From assembly GCA_900539665.1 (NCBI GenBank), contig UQCV01000069.1, positions 1 to 12,650 on the forward strand: 12,650 nt of DNA, given 5' to 3'. The notes beneath the pieces are model-generated. The model was not told the origin of the DNA and did not search any database. It was given only the letters and a program-made list of their open reading frames with translations. This document shows positions 1 through 5,097 of the stretch, piece by piece (position 1 is the stretch's first letter; the number at the start of each line of letters is the position of its first letter). Origin of the DNA: an uncultured Succinivibrionaceae bacterium (GTDB lineage: Bacteria; Pseudomonadota; Gammaproteobacteria; Enterobacterales; Succinivibrionaceae). Made by a program: the position numbers and the translations under genes.

Positions 1-179
1 CTGACTGCTCCCACGGGCAAGCCCGTGGGGTTCTGATTGCCAAGTGTAGCTTGTAATCGTACACCATTTTCAGGCTTTGGAGTTACAAGTGTAAATCTGT
101 TTGAATCAGAACTTTCATTACCAAAGAGTCCTACGACCACATTAGCGGTAAATTTCTGTCTTACGACAAGGAAGTACAG
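1..179 (-). pseudogene. tnpB-like C-terminal remnant
   Basis: On the minus strand the frame opens after a TGA at 180-182 and stays open to the window edge, about 59 codons. The product has a protein-like composition; parts read LYFLVVRQKFTANVVVGLFG and, at the end, NQNPTGLPVGAV. The last dozen codons are written through the GC-rich hairpin at 10-29, as happens where tnpB ends inside the right end of an IS605-type element. The RuvC residues, the zinc ribbon and everything upstream are missing, so no nuclease can be made. The assignment to TnpB rests on the hairpin-tail architecture and on the GTGGGAGCAGTCA-type end, not on catalytic motifs, and is therefore moderate. The stop codon lies outside the window. 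Confidence 0.4.
10..29. repeat. Perfect hairpin, right-end-like
   Basis: CCCACGGGC, then AA, then GCCCGTGGG: a 9-bp GC-rich perfect stem. It is far more GC-rich than its surroundings and shares the GCAAGC apex with the hairpin at 267-284. It lies at the 3' end of the tnpB-like frame on the minus strand, matching a subterminal right-end palindrome. Confidence 0.75.
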
Positions 180-266
180 TCAATCTTCCTAACGTTTAGA
201 TTAGATATTGTTCTATACTAATATCAAGTGATAGAAATATAGTTTTTATAAAAAGTGGCTTTCATT

Positions 267-284
267 CCACACGCAAGCATGTGG
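267..284. repeat. Imperfect hairpin, left-end-like
   Basis: CCACACGCAAGCATGTGG folds as a 5-bp outer stem (CCACA/TGTGG), one C-A mismatch and an inner GC pair block around the same GCAAGC apex as the 10-29 hairpin. It marks the other end of the presumed mini-element. Confidence 0.5.
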
Positions 285-285
285 G

Positions 286-551
286 TTTTACACCGCAATT
301 TATAACTAAGCTTATTGATAACATCTACTACAGAGGCAAGTATGCTGCAAGAAAAGTATACAACCTGCGCCACCGTCAGTATGAGGTGTTAGATTCAATA
401 TTAACCACCTCAAGATTCGCTAAGCCAAAAAAATGTTGCAACTTGCTTGGCACTAACCAGCACTTGCCGTTTTCGACTTTGAAGATAACAGGTGCTTTTT
501 CATTTCTGCGGAAAGAAAAATGCACCTGGCGTTTGTACCGAGTGCATTTTC
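286..551. other. Stretch without a convincing gene
   Basis: Both strands have open frames here but neither is recognisable. On the plus strand a GTG at 281, inside the 267-284 hairpin, opens a frame that continues antisense through the toxin gene to 742. On the minus strand a frame ends at 376-378 and its last residues read ANLEVVNIESNTSY. It is open from about 597, overlaps the toxin gene tail and lacks an obvious start codon and ribosome binding site. It could be the 3' remnant of a gene cut by the toxin-antitoxin insertion. Neither frame is called as a gene. Confidence 0.35.
490..526. repeat. Long imperfect hairpin downstream of the toxin gene
   Basis: AGGTGC-TTTTTC-A-TTTC-TGCG-GAAA-GAAAAA-T-GCACCT: 16 paired positions with two single-base bulges and a TGCG loop. 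It begins 26 bp past the toxin stop codon in the direction of TA transcription. The stem itself carries T and A tracts, but no run of T follows on either strand, so a classical intrinsic terminator is not clear. An RNA-stabilising or attenuating 3' hairpin, or the end of an inserted segment, would also fit. Confidence 0.55.
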
Positions 552-839
552 TTACTTTCCAAATAAATCGCTGTGCGTCCCTGTTCGGGATAATGTCAAG
601 ACGAGCAAATCATTCTCAATCCGATAGACCAATAGCCAATCCGGCTGAATGTGGCACTCACGATGCCCGATCCAGTTTCCAGTTAAAGCGTGGTCTTTAT
701 TCTTTTCTGGAAGCTGTTCGCTACTTGCCAGTTTGCGAATGATGTCGTCCAAAAGGCCAATATCAAGATGACGTTTCATCGCCAGCTTGTAGTCCTTCTT
801 AAATTGATTTGTCCAAACAATGTCTAAATGTTTATTCAT
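552..839 (-). CDS. yafQ: YafQ-family mRNA interferase toxin
   Basis: A 95-residue toxin of the YafQ/RelE superfamily, full length for the family (E. coli YafQ is about 92). It is expected to cut ribosome-bound mRNA when released from its antitoxin. The catalytic constellation known for YafQ is visible: H50 (KNKDH), H63 in RECH, D67 followed by W68 (QPDW), R85, and H89 with F93 in the C-terminal GTHSDLF. The family signature L-x-G-x-W-x3-RECHI-x-PDWLL-x-Y is intact, so the toxin looks active. Its ATG (839) overlaps the antitoxin stop by ATGA, implying translational coupling. The pair is transcribed on the minus strand from the promoter at 1146-1174. Base composition is more GC-rich than the conjugation genes, and the protein style is that of homologues from Firmicutes. 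The family call is secure; donor phylum is inference. Confidence 0.92.
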   Translation of the reverse strand: MNKHLDIVWTNQFKKDYKLAMKRHLDIGLLDDIIRKLASSEQLPEKNKDHALTGNWIGHRECHIQPDWLLVYRIENDLLVLTLSRTGTHSDLFGK

Positions 840-1111
840 TCTTTCAACGCGCTCAATGCTTCCTCTACATCTGAGTAGCGTCTTACAGACGGATCACGGG
901 CAATGCGTTCTGCTTCCAGCATTGCTGCCATCGTTTCCTTGTTCGGCTGCTCCAAGCGAACATCAAAAGGAAAACCGCCGACACGGAGCGACTGGCGAAG
1001 AAACACATTGATAGCGGTAGTAAGGTTGATACCTAATTCACCATACATTGCTTCGCACTGTTTCTTAATGTTGTTGTCCATACGGACACTAAAATTAGTT
1101 GTGGTAGCCAT
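836..1111 (-). CDS. dinJ: RelB/DinJ-family antitoxin
   Basis: A 91-residue antitoxin that should neutralise the adjacent YafQ-like toxin and repress its own promoter. The N-terminal ~45 residues (ATTTNFSVRMDNNIKKQCEA..., then LTTAINVFLRQSLRVGGFPF) form the ribbon-helix-helix DNA-binding domain of DinJ. The acidic and helical remainder (MLEAERIARDPSVRRYSDVEEAL) wraps the toxin in this family. The ATG at 1111 is chosen because GGAG sits 9 nt upstream; the in-frame TTG at 1120 directly abuts that GGAG and is unlikely. The stop overlaps the toxin ATG. A 15-bp palindrome overlapping the -35 is the obvious candidate operator. The sequence style, especially the VFLRQSLRVGGFPF and RRYSDVEEAL stretches, is typical of Firmicutes mobile elements. 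Confidence 0.92.
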   Translation of the reverse strand: MATTTNFSVRMDNNIKKQCEAMYGELGINLTTAINVFLRQSLRVGGFPFDVRLEQPNKETMAAMLEAERIARDPSVRRYSDVEEALSALKE

Positions 1112-1145
1112 GAATGTCAACTCCTTTTCTTGCTATTGCACTTAT

Positions 1146-1174
1146 ATTATATATGATTTGCATTTCACAGTCGA
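1146..1174 (-). promoter_or_regulatory. Promoter of the toxin-antitoxin pair
   Basis: Read on the minus strand: -35 TCGACT (plus positions 1169-1174), 17-bp spacer, perfect -10 TATAAT (1146-1151). The predicted start of transcription is roughly 25-30 bp before the antitoxin ATG at 1111, just ahead of the ribosome binding site. Spacing and -10 are consensus; the -35 matches 4 of 6 positions. Confidence 0.65.
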
Positions 1175-1186
1175 TCTATTAGATCG
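1172..1186. promoter_or_regulatory. Operator-like 15-bp palindrome at the TA promoter
   Basis: CGATCTA-T-TAGATCG is a perfect inverted repeat around a single central T and overlaps the -35 hexamer of the TA promoter by three bases. DinJ/RelB antitoxins bind short palindromes in their own promoters through their ribbon-helix-helix domains, so this is the best candidate autoregulatory site. It also lies about 48 bp upstream of the divergent CHC2 gene and could influence it. Confidence 0.6.
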
Positions 1187-1218
1187 TAAAATTCACTAAA
1201 AAGTCATCAATTATTTTT

Positions 1219-1225
1219 GGGAGGA
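1219..1225 (+). promoter_or_regulatory. Strong ribosome binding site fixing a TTG start
   Basis: GGGAGGA with its GGAGG core 9 nt before TTG at 1234. There is no in-frame ATG nearby (the ATG at 1238 is out of frame), so this site decides the start of the CHC2 gene. Such extended purine-rich sites are typical of Firmicutes and contrast with the modest AAGG/AGGA sites before the conjugation genes. Confidence 0.7.
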
Positions 1226-1233
1226 ACAGCCTA

Positions 1234-1560
1234 TTGAATGTATTTGAAGCGGTCAAACAGAACCTGACCACCCAACAGGCGGCAGAGATGTACGGCATTC
1301 AGGTCAGCCGTCATGGCATGGCAGTCTGCCCGTTTCACAATGACAAGAATCCGAGCATAATGGTGGACAAGCGTTTCCATTGTTTCTCTTGCCAAGCGGA
1401 CGGAGATGCCGTTGATTTTGTTTCCCATCTGTTCGAACTACCCTGCGAAGCCACCACTATGAAGCTAGCTGACAATTTCGGTATCAGCTACGACAACAGG
1501 CAGAAGCACAGAATCAAGTCCCATATCCGAGAGCCTACCTCGGAACAAAGATTCCTGTAA
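1234..1560 (+). CDS. Truncated CHC2 zinc-finger (DnaG-type) protein
   Basis: A 108-residue protein built around a DnaG-type CHC2 zinc-binding domain: C32-P-F-H35 and C50-F-S-C53, with the family context NPSI and FHCFSC followed by GDAVDF. In primases this domain binds template DNA. Short stand-alone versions of this exact type (starting MNVFEAVKQ) are frequent cargo of integrative elements in Firmicutes, where, from memory, they usually run to about 200 residues or more. Here the protein diverges after about residue 87 (ADNFGISYDN) and stops at 108, with the sequence leaving the GC-rich foreign style soon afterwards, so the gene is probably cut at its 3' end. The TTG start is supported by the GGGAGGA at 1219. 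It is divergent from the TA pair. Zinc-finger call is secure; function in the element is unknown. Confidence 0.82.
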   Translation: MNVFEAVKQNLTTQQAAEMYGIQVSRHGMAVCPFHNDKNPSIMVDKRFHCFSCQADGDAVDFVSHLFELPCEATTMKLADNFGISYDNRQKHRIKSHIREPTSEQRFL

Positions 1561-1591
1561 AGTTTTTGGGATCGAGGATCTGATCTATTGA

Positions 1592-1608
1592 TTATCTAAT
1601 TTAGATAA
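1592..1608. repeat. 17-bp perfect palindrome after the CHC2 gene
   Basis: TTATCTAA-T-TTAGATAA is a perfect inverted repeat around one T, 32 bp past the CHC2 stop. It shares ATCTA and TAGAT half-sites with the palindrome at 1172-1186, although the spacing between half-sites differs (1 versus 3 bp). It could be a second binding site for the antitoxin or a hairpin at the 3' end of the CHC2 transcript. Confidence 0.5.
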
Positions 1609-1666
1609 AAATCTTACTTTGAGCCATTATTGTTTCTTTGTGTCATTATTCTTATTTGGACTTATT

Positions 1667-1696
1667 TTTCCGAGCATTTTTTATCTTGCTCGGAAA
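1667..1696. terminator. Terminator-like inverted repeat between convergent genes
   Basis: TTTCCGAGCA and TGCTCGGAAA form a perfect 10-bp stem around a T-rich 10-nt loop, placed between the convergent CHC2 gene and the traF stop at 1747. The T tract lies on the 5' side and the A tract on the 3' side on both strands, the reverse of a textbook bidirectional terminator, so the role is uncertain. It also lies close to where the foreign composition ends and could mark the junction. Confidence 0.4.
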
Positions 1697-1746
1697 GCTT
1701 ATTCGTAAAAATTTAAGGCTAGGTTTAGGAAATTTTGGGGCCAGGC

Positions 1747-3075
1747 TTAGTCTCTAAGCTCCCCTACATCTTGCACCCAAGCCCCGTCATTTAAGGAAGC
1801 TTTTCCCACCCGTATAAGGCGAGCCATAAGTTCACTTTTACTAATAAGCCCTGAAGCGAGCACTAAAGGGCGCTCTTTACTTAAAGGATCAAGATAAACA
1901 AGAGCTGGAACTTTCGTGATCCCAAGTTCTGGCGGCGGATTTACCGCAGTTTCACTTCTAAAGGCTTTAAGGCCAGGAAGTGGCATCCCATCAAGGCTCA
2001 CGGCGATGATTTTAAAACCTAAATCATGTAAGGCATTGATATTAGGTACCGCAAGCTTACAGTACCGACAAGCCCCTTTATAGTAAAAAATAAGTCCTAC
2101 TCGCTTCGTTAAAGCTTGTAACACGATGTTTTCTTGCGCTAAAACTTCTTCGTTTAAAACGATGCGCGCTTCTGTTGATACTTGGAGATTGGACATTTCA
2201 TCAAGCCAAGGAGAGCGTAGCATCGTTAGCTGTGCTTCATTGGCAAAGCGTTGGCTTTTATCTAAAGCAAGCTTTTGTAAAAAGAAGTAGTTATAAACTG
2301 AATTAGGAGTAGGTTTATCAAGAGCAGTTTCTAATGATTTGGCTACGAGGATCTTTAGTTCCCGCGCGCGCACCTGGTCGATATCAACTAATTCATAACG
2401 GCCTTCATTAAGTTTTAACCCAGAATGCGTAAGTTCCTCACGCCAGGACTCTTCTTGAGCTTTCGTAATTTTAGGATCTACGGAAATTTCTAGCTTTGGC
2501 TCCTCATGGTTTGGGGCCTCTAATTTTGGGAAAACTTCTTCATTTACTTCGTTTTTTAGCGTTTCATGGGCTTCGCTTGGGGCTATAATTCTTTCAGCTT
2601 CACTACCTTCCTCGTTTGGTTCATACCAAAACCAGCCTCGAGCGTGATCAAGGTAAAAGCCATTATGGTTCCGGTTTGAGTTACGGTTTGGGTTATGGGC
2701 TTGTAAAGATAGGCCCTTCTTTTGCTCATGCGTTTCGTTCATGGCGTTTAGTTCGCGCTTACGAATAAAAAGCTCGGTCGCTTCATTTGGACCTACTTTC
2801 GAGCCTACTTTAGATCCTTCCTCCAAATCATCCCTTGTGGTTGCATAAAGTTCCTCAAAGCGGTACATGCTTCTAGGAGTAGCATCTTTTTCTCTATTTT
2901 GCACGCGTGAAGTTTGTGGGGACGCGGACTTAGTTCTTAGTTTTTGGATCTGCACTTCTTTAGGCATATATGCCCACGCGCTATTTAAGGTAAGACCGGA
3001 CCCAAGAAGCAAGCTTCCCACTAAAAGCACAGTTAGAGGCATAAGTTTGTTGCCCGCGTTTTTATTTAAATTCAT
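1747..3075 (-). CDS. traF: TraF, type-F conjugation pilus assembly protein with thioredoxin fold
   Basis: A 442-residue periplasmic protein of the F-type TraF family, which helps assemble the pilus and its disulfide-bonded partners. A signal peptide is clear (hydrophobic core about 11-31, AWA cleavage near 35). The family landmarks are present: GWFWYEP at 147-153, the conserved middle block KPTPNSVYNYFFLQKLALD at 254-272 leading to the RFA motif, then a thioredoxin-like domain from about 325. That domain has the active-site motif CRYC (336-339), SLDGMPLPG (360-368) and the cis-proline P390 in KVPAL. As I recall, TraF of plasmid F lacks this CXXC, so this version may be redox-active. Residues about 45-135 and 155-210 are low-complexity and make the protein longer than F TraF (about 250). 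It follows traB with a 224-bp gap. The ATG at 3075 has AAGG about 11 nt upstream. Confidence 0.85.
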   Translation of the reverse strand: MNLNKNAGNKLMPLTVLLVGSLLLGSGLTLNSAWAYMPKEVQIQKLRTKSASPQTSRVQNREKDATPRSMYRFEELYATTRDDLEEGSKVGSKVGPNEATELFIRKRELNAMNETHEQKKGLSLQAHNPNRNSNRNHNGFYLDHARGWFWYEPNEEGSEAERIIAPSEAHETLKNEVNEEVFPKLEAPNHEEPKLEISVDPKITKAQEESWREELTHSGLKLNEGRYELVDIDQVRARELKILVAKSLETALDKPTPNSVYNYFFLQKLALDKSQRFANEAQLTMLRSPWLDEMSNLQVSTEARIVLNEEVLAQENIVLQALTKRVGLIFYYKGACRYCKLAVPNINALHDLGFKIIAVSLDGMPLPGLKAFRSETAVNPPPELGITKVPALVYLDPLSKERPLVLASGLISKSELMARLIRVGKASLNDGAWVQDVGELRD

Positions 3076-3161
3076 ATGCTTAAAAACCTTTTACCTTGAT
3101 AGCGCTAAAGCTTTAACCTTAAGCCCGGTGAAACCACACCGTTTGGTCGCTAAAGTTTTGA

Positions 3162-3181
3162 GGAACAAAATTTTATGTTCC
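3162..3181. promoter_or_regulatory. Imperfect palindrome upstream of traF
   Basis: GGAACA and TGTTCC are 6-bp inverted arms around an AT-only 8-bp centre, about 90 bp before the traF start. The shape resembles a dimer-binding site. It could equally be a hairpin in the traB-traF spacer. No matching copy was seen at the other tra genes. Confidence 0.35.
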
Positions 3182-3222
3182 GAAGTTTTTACCAATTAAC
3201 TTTTATAGAAATCCACTTTGGG

Positions 3223-3264
3223 CAAACATTGCTTTGCAAACGTTGCTCGATAGACATTGCTTAG
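3223..3264. repeat. Three imperfect 14-bp tandem repeats in the traB-traF spacer
   Basis: Three head-to-tail copies: CAAACATTGCTTTG, CAAACGTTGCTCGA, TAGACATTGCTTAG, sharing the core A-C-R-TTGCT at the same position. They lie 36 bp past the traB stop in the direction of transcription. The unit length equals that of the 10486-10563 array, but the sequence is unrelated. Confidence 0.55.
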
Positions 3265-3299
3265 CAAGATGGATATACCTCCATTTTGATACCAACTTC

Positions 3300-4835
3300 T
3301 TACTCAAAGGTTTGATACCGATGATGAGTTGGGTGCAATAAACCAGGAGCTCCGGCGCCTTGCGTTAAAATAAGATCTACTCTTCTTGAAGCGTCAATTT
3401 CTAAAACCGGAAACATGTTGTCCGCTAAGCGCATATAAAAATCTGCAATGCGTTCTAAGGCTTTACTAGTGCCTTTAATACTAGCCCCGGTCAAAGCGCG
3501 ACTACTATAGACGCTATCGTATTCCACGCGCCCTGTTCCGGTGGTGTTTATAGTCGGCACCGGATTAACATCAAAAGCTCCGGCGAGCCCCTCTAAAAAC
3601 CCTGCCGTCAAAGAACGAGCAATCAACCGTCCTTGCCGCGAAACTAACCGCCCTCTTAATCCGGCTTTGCCATCGCTTCCGGCGGCATAACCGCTTAGTT
3701 CAAGCTCAAAGCTACGTCCTGAATCCATAATGCAATTTAAAGACTCGGCGCGCATATAAACGCGCTCAGAACTCATATCACCGTAAGCTGCTGCTAGCAC
3801 CATGCATTCTTTTAAGTCCGCCCGAAAATTGTTGGGTAATAAAGTACTCTTATCAATGGCAATCAATACGGGAAAAGGTTCGGTTTTAGCTTTTTCGGAG
3901 GTTGGAGCATCAAGACCGGTCACTAGATACCCAGAAATTATGCTCCCAGCCGGAATATATAGCCCTAAAGCATCCGGGGCCTTACGTTCTTCTTTTATCC
4001 GTGCTTGGTCTTTTAAAGAACCCTGAGCTTTCTGTTCTAATTGCGCCTTGGACTGCTCCTTGTAGCTTGTGGCGTTAGGCGCGGCCTGATCTTGACCTAT
4101 AGCTATAGCTTTACCTTCACCTCTACCTTTGTCGTTTTCTAAACTATTAACGCTTGGCGCTCTAATGCTAATAATATGAGCTTGATTAGCCTCAAGATCT
4201 GCTTCAAGCAAATTTAGTCTCGTCGCTCCTTCATCGGACCATAAACTTTTTTCTGGCCCGCCGTTAGTAGCAAGTGTCGCTTGAGCGTGAGCCATATGGT
4301 TTATGTTGGCATTTGGCGTGTTTTTTGAGGTGTTGTTTGTTTCCACTTGGCTCTTAATAGAACGCTCTTTCCCTGAAAAGCCTTTAACCGTAAAGGCTTC
4401 CGTATTTATATTAGCATCCTTAGCCTCTAACCTATTAGCGCGTAGATTTTTAGGGAGCAAGCTTCTAATTAACTTAAGCTCGCTAATTAACTCATCCGCC
4501 GTTTTTAATCTGCTTTCAAGGCCCGGATCACGCCCTTGGGCTATTAACCCCGCACTCTTTTTTAAAAGCTCCATTTCTTTATGTAAGCTTGCAATTTCGC
4601 GACGAAGCGCATCTTCCCGCGCATGCAAAAGTTTAATCCCTGAGGCTAAGCTATCAACCCCAAGTTCTCGAGTATTAAAGTCCGTTAAAACATGTTTCAC
4701 CGTTTTATCTTTATCGCGGTCATTAGTACTGTTATTAGGGCCCGCCATTAAAGCTAAACCCGAAACAGCGGCTCCTGCTCCTAGCCATACTAAGAGGCGT
4801 TTCATCTTTGGGGGTAATTTAATCTTCGTTGGCAT
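3300..4835 (-). CDS. traB: TraB, VirB10/TrbI-family type IV secretion scaffold
   Basis: A 511-residue envelope-spanning protein, close to F TraB (475), that links the inner-membrane secretion platform to the outer-membrane TraK/TraV ring. It has a short basic cytoplasmic tail, one membrane helix (about 12-32), a coiled coil (about 64-125, e.g. LRREIASLHKEMELLKKSAG), a polar low-complexity linker (about 140-288) and the periplasmic VirB10 domain from 289. The domain is well conserved: GLYIPAGSIISGYLVTGLDA (291-310), PVLIA, LLPNNFRADLKECMVLAAAY, GDMSSERVYMR (352-362), GYAAGSDGKAGLRGRLVSRQ and the C-terminal ADFYMRLADNMFPVLEI. The linker is unusual in length and composition, while the core looks intact. 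The ATG at 4835 has AAGGAA about 9 nt upstream. It lies 262 bp after traK. Confidence 0.93.
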   Translation of the reverse strand: MPTKIKLPPKMKRLLVWLGAGAAVSGLALMAGPNNSTNDRDKDKTVKHVLTDFNTRELGVDSLASGIKLLHAREDALRREIASLHKEMELLKKSAGLIAQGRDPGLESRLKTADELISELKLIRSLLPKNLRANRLEAKDANINTEAFTVKGFSGKERSIKSQVETNNTSKNTPNANINHMAHAQATLATNGGPEKSLWSDEGATRLNLLEADLEANQAHIISIRAPSVNSLENDKGRGEGKAIAIGQDQAAPNATSYKEQSKAQLEQKAQGSLKDQARIKEERKAPDALGLYIPAGSIISGYLVTGLDAPTSEKAKTEPFPVLIAIDKSTLLPNNFRADLKECMVLAAAYGDMSSERVYMRAESLNCIMDSGRSFELELSGYAAGSDGKAGLRGRLVSRQGRLIARSLTAGFLEGLAGAFDVNPVPTINTTGTGRVEYDSVYSSRALTGASIKGTSKALERIADFYMRLADNMFPVLEIDASRRVDLILTQGAGAPGLLHPTHHRYQTFE

Positions 4836-4884
4836 AAAAAATTGTTCCTTAAATGGAAGTCATACTAATTAAGTCTTAACTTAT

Positions 4885-4915
4885 AAAGTGCACTTTGCTT
4901 TTAAAGTGCGACTTT
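4885..4915. promoter_or_regulatory. Pair of related palindromes upstream of traB
   Basis: AAAGTGCACTTT (4885-4896, perfect 12-bp palindrome) and AAAGTGCGACTTT (4903-4915, same arms around one extra centre base) are in tandem with centres about 18.5 bp apart. They sit 50-80 bp before the traB ATG. Two like palindromes about two helix turns apart look like paired dimer sites of a repressor. No regulator gene is visible in the window. Confidence 0.5.
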
Positions 4916-4963
4916 GTTTTTTAATTAGAGTAAGTCTAGATCCAACCATCACGCCGTGGTTCT

Positions 4964-5009
4964 AAGCCCCACTAAAGCCTAAAGGTTTAACTTTTAAAGG
5001 GGCTTTAGT
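4964..5009. terminator. Complex inverted repeat in the traK-traB spacer
   Basis: ACTAAAGCC (4971-4979) pairs perfectly with GGCTTTAGT (5001-5009). An alternative pairing joins AAGCCCC (4964-4970) to GGGGCTT (4999-5005), so the two stems exclude each other. A TTTT follows on the plus strand only. In the direction of tra transcription there is no T run, so this may be an attenuating or processing structure rather than a simple terminator. Confidence 0.4.
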
Positions 5010-5097
5010 TTTGGTTCTAGCTTTATTTTAGCTTTACTTCTGGTTCTTGCGTAAGTTCCGGTTTTAGCTATGGTGGTAGGTTTTAAGTTGTAAGTTA

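Larger units (their letters stand above)
1..180 (-). ncRNA. Possible omega RNA (reRNA) scaffold of the tnpB-like element
   Basis: In IS200/IS605 elements the RNA guide of TnpB is made from the 3' end of tnpB and the right end, with the guide read from flanking DNA. Here the retained part of the element is precisely that portion: the last ~180 nt ending in a perfect 9-bp stem (10-29). If transcribed on the minus strand, its guide would lie past position 1, outside the window. This is inference from architecture. No promoter was identified and no pseudoknot was modelled. Confidence 0.2.
1..290 (-). mobile_element. Probable internally deleted IS200/IS605-type element (MITE/PATE-like)
   Basis: Two hairpins with the same GCAAGC apex lie about 240 bp apart: a perfect 9-bp stem at 10-29 and a weaker stem at 267-284. 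Read on the minus strand, the outer order is a left-end-like hairpin, a start codon at 265 (MKATFYKNY, closed by TGA at 224-226), an AT-rich stretch, then an open frame of about 59 codons that runs through the second hairpin to the window edge. Subterminal imperfect palindromes and a 3' end of tnpB that overlaps the right-end hairpin are hallmarks of IS200/IS605 elements. No tnpA and no RuvC-domain coding is present, so the element cannot move on its own. The left boundary near 290 and the identity of the short N-terminal piece are inferred. The right tip may extend beyond position 1. Confidence 0.45.

Noticed and set aside
281..742. Plus-strand open frame of 153 codons starting with GTG
   Set aside because: It starts inside a hairpin and its second half is antisense to the well-supported toxin gene. 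The product is not recognisable and has no good ribosome binding site.
820..1199. Plus-strand frames of 63 and 98 codons opposite the antitoxin
   Set aside because: They are antisense to the DinJ-like antitoxin and its promoter, with no protein-like composition.
4303..4872. 189-codon plus-strand frame opposite traB
   Set aside because: It is the mirror of the traB coding strand. The Ser/Leu-rich product is typical of an antisense shadow, and traB has strong family motifs.
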